Assembly: GCA_905221605.1 (NCBI GenBank)
Contig: CAJNDS010002086.1
Location: 177,501 to 237,500, forward strand
Length of the DNA stretch: 60,000 bases
From: Symbiodinium natans
Taxonomy: Eukaryota; Sar; Dinophyceae; Suessiales; Symbiodiniaceae
Direction: 5' to 3'
Of this stretch, positions 1 to 10,210 are shown one piece after another. The notes below the pieces were generated by a model. It searched no databases, had not been told where the DNA came from, and worked only from the letters and a program-made list of their open reading frames with translations. The first letter of the stretch is position 1, and the number at the start of each line of letters is the position of its first letter. The position numbers and the translations under genes were made by a program.

Positions 1-1010
1 ATTCACTCGTTGGAAAACACTCCAACCATGCAAGAAACCTATAATTTCCGGAGGCTCCAGATCGTTTGAAACCTTCTTCGCTGCAGTCGTGGAATCCTAC
101 GAAAAGCGGAAGCAACAAAGAACGCTTGCTACTTTCTGCAAGCGCAAGAAGAAACAAGGCCAAGTGCGGCGCAGTCGTTGCAGAAAGCCGTAGAATCAAC
201 ACAACCACCATAACCCAGATCTTCCAAAACCCCTTAACTAAGGTATATACCGTCCTAATTCAGAATAAGGATCCTTAGTAAAACTTAGGGTATCTACCTT
301 AATTTAGGGGTTTTGGAAGATCTGGGAAGACAACTCCAGAACACCAAATAGAGAAGCGCAGAGTTCACAGGGGCACAGAGCAAAGCCAACCTAGCCAAGG
401 CTTTAGGGTTTAGGGTTGAGGGTTTAGGGTTTAGGGTTTAGGGATGTTTAGGGTTTAGGGTTTAGGGTTTAGGGTTTAGGCAAAGCAGTAGAACCTTCAA
501 GCAGCTCAAGGCAAAACCTTCGGAAGCCTAGCAAGAAAGCTTGGAACGCATGTACAGGCAGCCACTTCGAATAATGGCAAAACCCAAGCAAAAGCAGTCA
601 AACCTACGAGCCTAGTCAGGCACCATAGGGCTCACAAGAGAATAGAATGGGCGCCGTAGTTGTTGCTTCCCATGATTAGTGACTTGTAACTTTTTGTGCT
701 ATAGTCTTGGCCTCGAGCAAAGGTGTGCAAATTCAACCAAATAAAGTAAGGAAGCAAGAAATAAGAACCTGAACCTGATTCGCAGAGTCCTTGTCGCGGG
801 GTGCTTCCAGTGTACCCTTTGACCATTGCCTTGCCTGCCTCGTGCTAGAGTCATAAACGGTAATCCGAAAGCCTAAACGCGAGCTAAGCCTAGACTCCTA
901 TAAACCCAAAACACCCCGAACCAATGGTGTTCTGCACCCCTTAGCCCAGAAAGGAGCAAGAAAGTACTACTTGAATCTGAGTATACCCTGAAACTTAGAT
1001 CAACTTCAGC
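1..1010. other. Region without an assignable gene
   Basis: Holds family A copy 1, degenerate TTTAGGG units at 400-480 and scattered short frames (66-278; 632-826, -). I see no convincing exon. From about 1011 an exon-like stretch begins (ALRLLERADATRAKDGALHD). Confidence 0.5.
214..326. repeat. Palindromic element family A, copy 1
   Basis: 113-bp near-perfect inverted repeat with ends CCCAGATCTTCCAAAACC / mirror, arms passing through AATTAAGG-type core and a central GGATCC. No coding capacity: MITE- or introner-like. Confidence 0.85.
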
Positions 1011-1599
1011 CCTGTGCCCTGCGGCTGCTGGAGCGGGCAGACGCCACGCGTGCCAAGGACGGGGCGTTGCACGATGTTGAGTTCATGGATTGATTTCTGC
1101 GCTTGCGGGCCGTTTTGGACTTGGGATTGGAGTCGGAGTGTGTAAGGCACCCTTCTGTGGATCCTACATATGTGTAACTTCGGGCCGACAGTTTTTGGCC
1201 GTTTCGGCTTCTGGGGTATCTGAGGCTCTAGTGTGTTTCTACGCTACGAACTTCCGCTTGGATCTGGGTTGAGTTGACGCCTGAATCTTTTTGGGGCTAG
1301 TTTGGCAGCTTCGGCGCCGACACATCCTATAAGCCTATAAACCCTGTAAGCCCTACTTCTCAAACCCTCTACACCCTTAAAATGCTATAAGCCCTACAAC
1401 CCCCCCCCCCCCCCAACCCCCAACAAAAACCATGTGGGCCCAAACACTCCCCCTACAAACCCTTAAAAAACCCAAAATACCCCAAAATACCCTTAAAAGG
1501 CCCTTAACCCTAAACCCTAAAAACCGCCTAAAGGAAGTGATGGACGTTCTGGGCCTGTCGGCCAACAACACACGCAATCCATCGGCTTCCTGGCACGGA

Positions 1600-1830
1600 A
1601 TCTCAGAATTATACTGTAATCATTGTATGAATATTGTTTTAACACACGAGTAGAACAATAAAAATATTGTAGTAACATTATCATATACTTGTATTATATA
1701 ACATACAAGAATGTAATATATTTACATGCTAATAGAGTCATATCATAGTTTAATGGTACAATAGTAGAATAGTATAAATCGTACACTACTATAATGATAT
1801 AAAGGTGATCACCTGTTTGTGAGGAGTTTA
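1600..1830. other. AT-rich spacer
   Basis: AT-rich intergenic or intronic sequence after an exon-like stretch at 1531-1600 (LKEVMDVLGLSANNTRNPSA). Nothing else recognised. Confidence 0.4.
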
Positions 1831-2889
1831 GTTTGAGGGCCGGGCAAGCTTGAACGGCTGCGAGCTATTGATTCTGTCATGGGATGAAGGTGGCCTTCCA
1901 CACCCTAATCCCTAGACCCTAAACCCTAAACACTAAACCCTAAATGTTCTTGGGGGGGGTCGGGGGGGTTGTGGGGGAAGCCATTGACAGTTTCAAGGGA
2001 ATGTGCTGTCAATATTGATAGGAGCTAGATAGCTCAGCGGACCCTATAGGAGCAGGCGTAGGCGTAGTCATGTTGCTGCGCCCGCATCGCTTCCTGACAG
2101 CGTGCCGTCGCGTCTAGGCCCTAGGCTAGCTTTCGTTGGCCTCGACATAAAGTGAATCACAACTCCTCAAGTACCATACTCCAAACCCTCTCAGCCGAAA
2201 GACTCAGTTAAGCCTGAGCCGAAGACCGAAGCCTCAGAAACTTAAGCTCCTAAACCCCAAAACCCAAAAAAAACCTAAGCCCTGAACCCTAAACCCTAAA
2301 CCCACTTAACCCCCAAGTTTAGCTCCAGGCTTTCCTGGTCTCATTGCTGAGCGCCTCGCCCAAGATTCCCCAGCTCCAGGGAGATCCAGCCTTGGAGTCT
2401 GGGTGTAGGGTTTAGGGTTTAGGGTTTAGGTTTCTGAGTAGGGGACCACAAACCCACATAATCTTAAGGACCCTACGATGGGGTCTGAGGGCCCCCAGAA
2501 CGAGGAGTCCGGAAAGCCCTAAACCCTAAACCCTAAACCCTCAAGCCCTCTTTTGCAGAATCCCTATGTTTTCGTGGTTCTGGGGGCCCCTATTTGAGGA
2601 TGTCTGGGGTTTCTCATCGAAAGAGTCCAGCTCTGCAACGGGATTCCGGCTCTTGGGTTGGGTTGGGAGTTTGGCTTCGTTGTTCAAGTCGTGGTAACGT
2701 AATTGCAGCCTATATACTAGAAACACTAAACCCTAAACCCTAAACCCCTACAAACCCCTACAAACCTCCACTCCCGGAGACCTCGACTTAACCCTGCGGA
2801 GCGGGTGCTTGTGTGCGCGCAGTGCGGGTGGCGAAACCCCTACAAACCCTAGGCTGGAGTTGTTGGGGGCTCCTTCCTCTCGCTACTCG

Positions 2890-2986
2890 GCGGTTCCTCC
2901 GCCCAGGTGGCGCGAACTCAGCTTGGGCCAAGAGCGCAAAGGCACCCCTGGGCGCGGAAGGCCAGCGTCACCTTCGCAAAGCGTTC
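2890..2986 (+). CDS. Exon upstream of palindromic element
   Basis: Open segment GGANSAWAKSAKAPLGAEGQ then RHLRKAF, ending where the palindromic element begins. Probably the same gene as 3139-3370. Family unknown. Confidence 0.4.
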
Positions 2987-3132
2987 CTTGGAAACGACAT
3001 GAACCCTAAAAGGGTTTAGGGTTCATATACCTGAATAGGAATTATAGTAGTAATATACCTTGATAGGAATTATAGTAGGGATTATAGTAGTAATGGGTAT
3101 ATGGCCCCAAGTTGAGGGTTCATTTGGTCCCC
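2987..3132. repeat. Palindromic element family B, copy 1
   Basis: Ends approximate CCTTGGGGACCAAATGAACC and its mirror; the inside has AGGAATTATAGTAGTAA and GGGTATATG, here with a partial internal duplication. Confidence 0.8.
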
Positions 3133-3138
3133 AAGGGG

Positions 3139-3370
3139 CTTTCGGGTTTGCAACCGGCCCCGGAGCTGTGCTTCCGGACACTTCGCTATCCTCGGATGGG
3201 GCAGACCACAAGCAGGGTTTAGGGTTTAGGGTTTAGGGTTTAGGGTTCTGGGCACGCAAGCAGTTTCAAGAGATAGAACGAGCAGCTGCTTTGTGGATGT
3301 ACAGTGCCTCCGCAACCAACATCGTCCTTGCGTTTTTCTTCGGTTTGGTCACTGAAGTTCCCCGGCAAGC
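3139..3370 (+). CDS. Two exons joined across a telomere-type array; membrane segment
   Basis: Left exon reads GAFGFATGPGAVLPDTSLSS then DGADHKQ to 3215. A five-unit TTTAGGG array follows, and the right exon from 3264 continues FQEIERAAALWMYSASATN then IVLAFFFGLVTEVPRQ. The frame is uninterrupted when 3216-3263 is removed. CAAGCAG occurs at both edges. The second part is a transmembrane helix. Left neighbour is a palindromic element (2987-3132). Family unknown. Confidence 0.55.
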
Positions 3371-3448
3371 ATAGGCTATGCCGGCCGGACGAACAAGGGT
3401 TGAGAGTCTTTTCAGATGTGCCGGCGACGTCCTAAAATCCTGCTTGAA

Positions 3449-3757
3449 AGGGCTTGCATGTCACGCCGAAGTCGGACTTTAGTGAGCTCCGGGCATGGAC
3501 GCCCCATGTGCATGCACACCACCTTAAATCTGCAAGTGAGTCCGTCGTCTCGGAAGGCGTGGAGCAGCTGTTGAAGCGATTTCCGGCATTAAAGGTGCTC
3601 GCCCAAGCAAGAAGAGGGTAGCTTTCGGGCTTCAAGGCTGGCCGGGTTTGCGTACATGGGATTTGAGGTTCAAGGTCTATTGGAAGGAGGTTTCGTTTCT
3701 GAGTCCCGCAAACTGTCGAGGCAGGTGAAGGCTCAACTGCGAACGGTGCAGGATTGA
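3449..3757 (+). CDS. One or two exons, unknown protein
   Basis: First segment (to about 3620): GLHVTPKSDFSELRAWTPHV ... SEGVEQLLKRFPALK. Second (from 3619, other frame): GFAYMGFEVQGLLEGGFVSE ... VKAQLRTVQD. Both look like coding sequence, and a very short intron or frameshift must separate them. An overlapping - strand frame (3432-3635) is taken as a shadow. Confidence 0.4.
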
Positions 3758-4039
3758 ATCATGATTGCCAAATCCTCATTTCGTCCTCAGACGCTGCTTC
3801 GTAGGCTTGCCAAAAAACTTAGGCCCCTGACTAAATCCAGACAGCAGCTGCTCAAACCATGAAAAAGAGACCCTGGAAAGAGCATTTAGAGGCAGTTAGT
3901 AGAGCCCCTTCCAACTCCACGATCTTGAAACTAACTCGGCCGCGAACAAAGTGGATAAGCAATATTCTCAATTGAATATTTTTTTGGTCAGCCCAAAGCC
4001 CTAAACCTTAAACCGTAGACCGTAAACCCTAAACGAGCG

Positions 4040-4310
4040 TGCCCCTCGATCTTCAAGCCCCGCAGTGTGGGCGACACCCGCTTCCGAGCGGTGTCGAGCG
4101 TGAAAACCTTAGAGCTGAAGCTAACAGGACCCAGAGTAGGCCCTTATTTCCCTGGGTATTTTTCGGATTTGCCCTAAACCCTAAACCCTCATGGGTTTTA
4201 AGACTGTCATGTCACTGTCTGGTAAGCCCCTGTGAGCGTGTGCGCGAGGCCTCTTTCGATGACTCCTTCCTTGAGACCTTGAAGATCTTTGGTTGGACTT
4301 TCGTGCGGGG
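4040..4310 (+). CDS. Two exons around a CCCTAAA pair, unknown protein
   Basis: 4040-4170 encodes PSIFKPRSVGDTRFRAVSSV ... LTGPRVGPYFPGYFSDLP, framed by CCCTAAA arrays on both sides. 4205-4310 encodes SPCERVREASFDDSFLETLK then IFGWTFVRG. Family unknown. Confidence 0.45.
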
Positions 4311-4543
4311 GGGGGAGGTTGAGAACTTACCCTAAACCTTAAACCCTCTAAACCCTATAAACCCCATAAACCCTACAAACCCTATAAACCCGATAAACCC
4401 TTAAATTCAGAAGCATCCTAAGGTTCCGCAAACTGGAGAATGCCAGGGTGTGGGAGAGTCGGGGCTGACAAGGTTTAGAGTCTAGACTTTTTGCAGGGGT
4501 ACCCCTCCCCGCCAACAACAAAAAAACTCGTCGCACATGTAAG

Positions 4544-4649
4544 CTTAGTAGTAGAGTAGGTAACCTTGAACCTTTTTGGGTTACTATATTCCCCTTATAA
4601 TCCCAAAGGTTAACCTTTAAAACCCCTAGGTACTGGACAACTTAGTAAG
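4544..4649. repeat. Palindromic element family C, copy 1
   Basis: About 90% identical by eye to 54473-54572: CTTAGTAGTAGAGTAGGTAACC ... CCCCTAGGTACTGGACAAC. Confidence 0.85.
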
Positions 4650-4710
4650 GCTTAAGGCAGCGAAAGGCCCCCAACCGTGCATAAAACTTAGACCACCCAA
4701 GGCCCTCACA

Positions 4711-4985
4711 CTTCCACGCCTCAAGAAAGCACGCAGGTTCCCGTTTCGAAACCTCTCGACCCCCAAGCCCTCAAGCCCTTCGACCGACTGCTGAACGTAG
4801 CGCGCCCGATATTTCAAGCCCTAAACCCTAAAACCCTAAACCCCAAACCCCAAACCCCAAACCCCAAACCCTAAACCCTAAACCCTTTTCAGGTTCGCCG
4901 ACTCCGGGGATGCTGAGGCAGTCCTCCAGGAAGTGGCGCAAAGTAGCACTGAGACGCTTGGCATAAACAGGGACACAAGTTATAA
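4711..4985 (+). CDS. Two exons flanking a CCCTAAA/CCCCAAA array
   Basis: 4711-4815 encodes VPVSKPLDPQALKPFDRLLN then VARPIFQ. After the array and a CTTTTCAG acceptor, 4893-4985 encodes FADSGDAEAVLQEVAQSSTE then TLGINRDTSYK. Family unknown. Confidence 0.45.
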
Positions 4986-5070
4986 GGGTTTAGGGTTTAG
5001 GGTTTAGGGTTTAGGGAGGCCGCTTAGGTCCTGGCAGGGTCCGTGCTGTAGACGTGCTGTAGACTTCGGG

Positions 5071-5158
5071 CGAAGGGTGGCGGACTCACCACGAACATGG
5101 AACCTCGAGCACCTAAAACATGACCTTCCCATTCGGGCGACGGGTATATGTAGGCCAC
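5071..5158 (+). CDS. Exon left of a palindromic element
   Basis: Open segment FGRRVADSPRTWNLEHLKHD then LPIRATGI, ending at the start of the element at 5159. Confidence 0.35.
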
Positions 5159-5271
5159 ACCTTGGGGACGAAAACCCTAAAAGGGTTTATGGTTCATATA
5201 CCTTAAGAGGAATTATAGTAGTAAAATTGGGTATATGACCCCCAATTTTTAGGGTTCATTTGGTCCCCAAA
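5159..5271. repeat. Palindromic element family B, copy 2
   Basis: Full-length copy between two exon-like stretches. Confidence 0.85.
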
Positions 5272-5370
5272 ACAAGCCCTGCCTTGCAAAAGTCTGCGCC
5301 ATCGAAGGAACCCGACCAAGTACGCGCTGGGGCTGCTGCCGCTTTGCCTGCCTTCCAGGGGATGACAGGG
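5272..5370 (+). CDS. Exon right of a palindromic element
   Basis: Open segment TSPALQKSAPSKEPDQVRAG then AAAALPAFQGM, starting directly at the end of the element (5159-5271) and followed by a TTTAGGG array. With the previous exon it makes the element look like the intron. Confidence 0.4.
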
Positions 5371-5519
5371 TTTAGGGTTTAGGGTTTAGGGTTTAGGGTT
5401 TAGGGTTTAGGGTCAAGTGGGTGATAGTGGGATCATCAACCCTGAGCACGGATTCAGTTTGTTGGGTCCTTGAGCAGGGGTGGGGAGAGGGTGGGGGAGA
5501 GGGGGAAGGGATTGGCTTG

Positions 5520-5862
5520 AGCGGACCCGCGCCGAACCTGAGGTTGGCGTGGTGCTGAATCACTGAAAAGGGTGCGAGGGGGTCAGGCCCCGCTCGCATT
5601 TCGGCTTGGTTGAAAGCTGTGCGGGCGCGCTGCCCGCACTAGCTGCCCGTTGGTGTCTGAAAAACGGTTGCCGTCGGCTTGAAAGCGGCCCGCACCAAAT
5701 TTATGCGGACGAGCAGCCTGCACCGAATTTGCGGTTGGCTTGTGTGTGTGTGTGTGTGTGTGAAAAACAGTGCGGGTCAGCAGCCCGCACGATTTTCGAA
5801 GGTGGAAAGCCATGCGGGCGAGCGGCCCTCACCAAATTTGAGGTTGGCTTGGTGATTGCCCG
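5520..5862. repeat. Irregular tandem repeat with GCCCGCAC phrases
   Basis: Four or five degenerate copies of GCGGGCGAGC-GCCCGCACCAAATTTG and GAGGTTGGCTTGTG, with a TG run at 5744-5762. Open frames across it in both strands are probably by-products. Confidence 0.65.
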
Positions 5863-6667
5863 GGCGCTAAGAAGCTCAGAATGTGTATCCCTAGGGCTCC
5901 AAGTATGCAAATACCTACATTGGGGTCTAAAGTCTATAGATAGTGCCTACTGGTTGTTTGGAGCCTGAGGGTATGTTTCAACGGCAACCTGTGAGGAAGG
6001 CGTTGAGCCAGCGGGGGCCGTGGATACTTGGCTTTTCAGATGAGCGTTTGGGGTGTCTAAGGCATCAGCTTCGGCGGTTTTTATTTTGCTGGCGGGATCG
6101 GATCAACTTGCCGGGTTTTAGCTGGTTTCGGGTTTGGGGTTGTGGGGTTCAGGTTCGGTCGAAGGCCATGAGGCCTGGCAAGTATGCAGGCTTCAGCTGT
6201 GCAAGGATGCGTTGTAGAGAACCATTGACCTTGCAGCCTCTTAGCCATGCCAAGGAATCCCTGAGACTTGCTCACATAGAGTTCAAGGGCAGTCCAGCAG
6301 TCCCCACCCACCTGCTTCATGGTTAGGAGTCTTAAGAGTTTGACTGGAACCCACGGGCTGCGGGGGTTGGACATGTCCAGCGCCTGTGGTCACACAGTAT
6401 GCAGGTTTCAATAATTCTGCAAGCCGCGGGTTAAGTTTCAGACATGGAGTGCCTCAACATGCCGCCCACCATGCGCAGCTGAACGGCGACAAGATGTTCC
6501 CGTTGGGGTGTAGAGGCGTTTCCTTGCTCACAAAATCCTGGTTGGGTGGGTTTGCTTCTCGACGGCTTGCACACTCCAAAAACAATCCCGACTGAGCGGG
6601 CAACACATGTCTCAGGAACCTGCCTAAAGCCCTAAACCCTAAACCCTAAACCCTACCCTAAACCCTA

Positions 6668-6750
6668 AAGCCAGGCAAGACTATGGCACGCCATTTGGCA
6701 GCTGGAGGGTGAGGAAGCCACTCGGGCACCTGTCGAGAGGTTACTGCTGT
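6668..6750 (+). CDS. Small exon, unknown protein
   Basis: After acceptor CAGGCAAG: LWHAIWQLEGEEATRAPVER. Between two telomere-type arrays. Confidence 0.35.
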
Positions 6751-6849
6751 AATGAGTTCGGAAAGAGCAGGCAGGGATGAGGGGTTTAGGGTTTAGGGTT
6801 TAGGGTTTAGGGTTGCGAAGCCTGTTGCAACAAAAAGGGTTGGGAGGAG

Positions 6850-6962
6850 ACCTTGGGGACCAAATGAACCCTAGAAGGGTTTATGGCTCATATGCCTTAG
6901 TAGGCATTAGAGTAGTACATAGTATATGACCACAACTTTAGGGGTTCCTTTCGTCCCCAATA
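6850..6962. repeat. Palindromic element family B, copy 3
   Basis: Full-length copy directly left of the exon at 6966. Confidence 0.85.
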
Positions 6963-6965
6963 AAG

Positions 6966-7208
6966 ATGAGGGTTTTGGGATTTTTGGGGATCCTCAGAGC
7001 CGCTACCATCTCAAAAGCCCTGAAACATGAGGGTTTAGGGTTTAGGGTTTAGGGTTTAGGGTTTAGGGTTTAGGGTTCGAGGCCCCTCTTGGAGCACCTT
7101 GTCACATAGACATGTCCACCTCGCATCCTCCCCCTTCGCCTCAGAGGCTGCTGCAAACGAGCCCGGAACTCCAGCAACAACTCGGACCGTGTGCCCTGAG
7201 GCAGGGTA
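6966..7208 (+). CDS. Two exons joined across a TTTAGGG array
   Basis: Left exon 6966-7032 reads VLGFLGILRAATISKALKHE. Removing the array 7033-7082 continues in frame as APLGAPCHIDMSTSHPPPSP then QRLLQTSPELQQQLG, ending at CAG|GGTAGG or near. GAGG is present at both edges. A palindromic element lies directly upstream (6850-6962). Family unknown. Confidence 0.45.
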
Positions 7209-7275
7209 GGGTTTTTTGACCAGTGACATGTGGGGGTTTACGAAAAGGGATTAGAAGCGTCCTTGTGGGCGACTG

Positions 7276-7361
7276 CAGGCTCCTTGGGCGCACGCAGGAA
7301 GAGCACGCCAGGCGGTGCCTGCGCACCTTCCAGGCCAAGGCGGGGGCCCTCCTTCGACGGG
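7276..7361 (+). CDS. Exon, basic helical segment
   Basis: Between GACTGCAG and GTAGGAAG: LLGRTQEEHARRCLRTFQAK then AGALLRRE. Good splice signals at both ends. Confidence 0.5.
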
Positions 7362-8204
7362 AGGTAGGAAGTAACGATAACGGAGCGCTTCGGAGATGTT
7401 TTTGGGCTCTAAGTCTAGGGTTATATAGAGTTTAGGGCTTAATTATAAGGGGTTGATGTCCGTTAGGGAGGTCTGCGCGTTTGTGTTTGTGTGGCTTCGG
7501 GGTTGAGACTGTTCTGAGGCTTGTGTGTAGGGTCTGGAGTTCAGGATGACGATTTGGTCTTTGCGCGTTTAGGGTTTAGGGTTTAGGGTTTAGGGTTTAG
7601 GGTTTAGGGTTTAGGGTTCGGGCTCAAGCTTGGGAAAGAGGGGGTGCGTCGGCATCTTCAAAGATGTTGAAACCTTGGTTGGTTGAGATTGTTACGTGTG
7701 TACGTGTGTCTGATTTGTTTAGGCGAAAACATTAATGTTTTTGGCTGCCTGCGGCAGATCTGCGCACATCCGAGGCATTCTAAGAAGTACGGACGCAAGT
7801 CAACGACTCCAGCTTGTAGCTTCCGGCATCTCTGAAAGCGGGTGTCGAGAGCCACAGAGTTGGGAGAACAAGGCTTGAAGAACATCGAAAAATGTCCCAG
7901 GTCCTAGACTTAGACTGAAACCTGAATTAGAGAGGGCACCTCTGCTTGTGGCTTTGCCAGATAGCCGGGGGAGTTCAGGGGTTTCTGTGTAGCGTAGTCG
8001 GTATGCGGGTACGTCAAGCTCCTGACCACTCCCATAGGTTGGAGGCCGTGCTCTTGTCGATGAGGATGTAGAGATTGCTCGGGCATCTGACAGTGCTTTC
8101 TGTTGCCCAGCCTGCCCTGGATCCCAAGGCAAGCACAGTGAAGAAACCTGCTGCTTACTTCACATCGCTGCTCCCCGGACTTGTTGAGAAACTTTTGCAC
8201 AAGC

Positions 8205-8432
8205 AGTAGGAGCACCATGGACAAGTCCATACACAGCATGAAGAAGGGCCAACAGAAGCTAAGGCTTCGCCGGCGGCTGATGAAAGGACCTGGGCAGGCC
8301 AAAACCCTAAACGCTAAACCCGAAACCCGAAACCCTAACTACTGTTCTCATGGAGACATAGACAAAGAGTGTCAGGTGGCGCTGAGGTTGGCAGAGAGCA
8401 GGGTCCATATTGGTCGACGTGAGGGATCGTAG
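8205..8432 (+). CDS. Basic exon(s), unknown protein
   Basis: Frame reads STMDKSIHSMKKGQQKLRLR then RRLMKGPG up to a possible GC donor near 8297. After degenerate CCCTAAA units the second part, after GTCAG, reads VALRLAESRVHIGRREGS. Family unknown. Confidence 0.4.
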   Translation, partial: SRSTMDKSIHSMKKGQQKLRLRRRLMKGPGQAKTLNAKPETRNPNYCSHGDIDKECQVALRLAESRVHIGRREGS

Positions 8433-8631
8433 CTTGGTGGTTCATGGTTTTGGGGGCTTGCGATTTCAATATCCCCTTTTCATACGTAGAGTATCGGGAA
8501 TCTCTGTAATTACTCACAGCCTGCACAGTGGGGCAGCGAGAAGCTCTTTGCTGTGAAGCGGTCTACATCACTCCACCTGGGTGCAGGCTTGCTGAATGTT
8601 TAGGCTGCAGACACCCTTGCCTGTGAAACGA

Positions 8632-8876
8632 TGTTGACTCTACAAGCACCTATCTCATCTCAAGCCTTTTCGCCCACAAAGGCTCTGATGCTCCTTACGC
8701 GGGCCTCATCCTCAATCGCACATCTCCTCAAATTGTCCTTGCAGTGCTGCGCAGACATGATGTAGGGTTTATATTTCTTGTACCCCCAAAAGGACATCCA
8801 AGGTATACAATCACCAATGTTAAAAAGGAACCTTATATACACTCACCAAAGACAGTAATATAACCCCTGCTTCACA
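8632..8876 (+). CDS. Long open frame without ATG
   Basis: About 81 codons open: TYLISSLFAHKGSDAPYAGL, then SPQIVLAVLRRHDVGFIFLV and KGHPRYTITN, to TAA. The opposite strand (8660-8842) is also open, so the strand is uncertain. Family unknown. Confidence 0.3.
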
Positions 8877-9199
8877 TGGGTTGCAGTCATATACTGGGTT
8901 TTGGAGTACTATACTTTAATATATTTTTTTGGTTCTGGGTTCCTATTATAGCTACTTATACCTAAAAAGTGTATAGTTTTTTTCAAGCTAAGTATACAAA
9001 CAAATCCGTACCTTGGCACAGGCGGTCGAGGGGAGGCACCGACCGCAGCCAGAGTCGACGCCAGGTGGGAAAAGAAGCCGAAACGAGGGGTTTAGGGTTT
9101 AGGGTTTAGGGTTTAGGGTTTAGGGCCGCTTTTTCCGGTTCGAGTTTGGTGGCTTAGGTGGAGCTCCAGCATGGGCAATGTGACAATGTGTACTCTCAA

Positions 9200-9290
9200 T
9201 CCCCCTTGGGAATTACTTTTCTATTTCTGTTTATATGAAACCCAAGAGGATATTAAACATATTATTTTTATTAAGGTTCTAAGGGGAGCA
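9200..9290. repeat. Element family D, copy 1
   Basis: Shares CTGGGAATTA...AAACCCAAGAGGAT...TTTTTATTAAGGTTCTAAGGGGAG with 47231-47336. Confidence 0.8.
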
Positions 9291-9383
9291 TAGTAATTGC
9301 ATGCAGGCGCAGGCCTGTTGGCCACGAAAGAAACGAGACGACAACTTGCTTGAACTGTCATGAACTCATGTCGGCTCTGATGG

Positions 9384-9770
9384 TTGCAATCCGCCATGTG
9401 TTCTTCTCAAGTCTACGAACGTAGATGCAGACGACGACATCTTCACTGGGATCAAGAAGCCAAGCGAGCCTCCGGGGGATTGCATGGCTTCATATTTGTC
9501 CCGGCAGGCTTTGCGGATGTTGCTGCCCCCCCCCCCCCATTTTCGCGGGTAACGGTAAAACCTGCAAACGAACGATTGTCACACGGATCCTTTAGCCTTA
9601 CACCGGGGCAGAACCTCAGGGCCCCAGAATCGATGGGGTATTCGGGGTTGACGAGTCTTGGTCTTGAAGATTCTCTGGTCCCTTCACATTCATATACAGT
9701 CGTTGGCCCGCGGCGTGACCCCATCGTTACTTTCGGCGAGATCACGAAGCCCCTAAACCCTAAACCCTAA
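9384..9770 (+). CDS. Open frame of 128 codons, possible exon
   Basis: The part 9620-9750 (ESMGYSGLTSLGLEDSLVPS, PRRDPIVTFGEIT) looks most protein-like and ends at a CCCTAAA array. Earlier parts are open in two frames and contain a C run at 9523-9538. The - strand is open too. Family unknown. Confidence 0.25.
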   Translation: MQSAMCSSQVYERRCRRRHLHWDQEAKRASGGLHGFIFVPAGFADVAAPPPPFSRVTVKPANERLSHGSFSLTPGQNLRAPESMGYSGLTSLGLEDSLVPSHSYTVVGPRRDPIVTFGEITKPLNPKP

Positions 9771-10150
9771 ACCCCAAACCCTAAACCCTAAACCCTAAAC
9801 CTCAATGGTCGGCTGAACCTCTGCCACAAGCCGCAAGGCAATGCCTTGGTACGATGTTTATCCCATCGGATGAGTCAACACATCGCATTTTCCATGGGGC
9901 TGCAAGTCTAACCGAGGGGTTTAGGGTTTAGGAATTAGGGTTCAGGGTTTAGGGTTTAGGGTTTAGGGTTTGACAGCATGTGGAGAGCAGAAAGTTTCCT
10001 GTGAGATTCAATCTTCCAAATGAGCTAAACAGGCTCTTGGCAATTAATCATCATACCACCCGTCAGCAAGTGCCTCGTCATAGCTTAGCCCGACCTTTAC
10101 ATATCACCGTCTTGCCTGCATTGCGATGCCGCCGCAGCCCTAGCCACTAG

Positions 10151-10210
10151 CCGAAAGCCTGAAACGTCAAAACTTGCTGGCCATGTCGGTGGCCATCGAT
10201 CTGCTTGCAG
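10151..10210 (+). CDS. Carrier exon 1 (start of helix 1)
   Basis: Open frame giving SLKRQNLLAMSVAIDLLA, followed by a possible GC donor (GCAG|GCGGTG). Joined to the next exon it gives the usual AIDLLA-GA start of a carrier repeat. The true start codon may lie further upstream. The unspliced frame also runs on to 10293 through a hydrophobic stretch, so this boundary is tentative. Confidence 0.5.
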
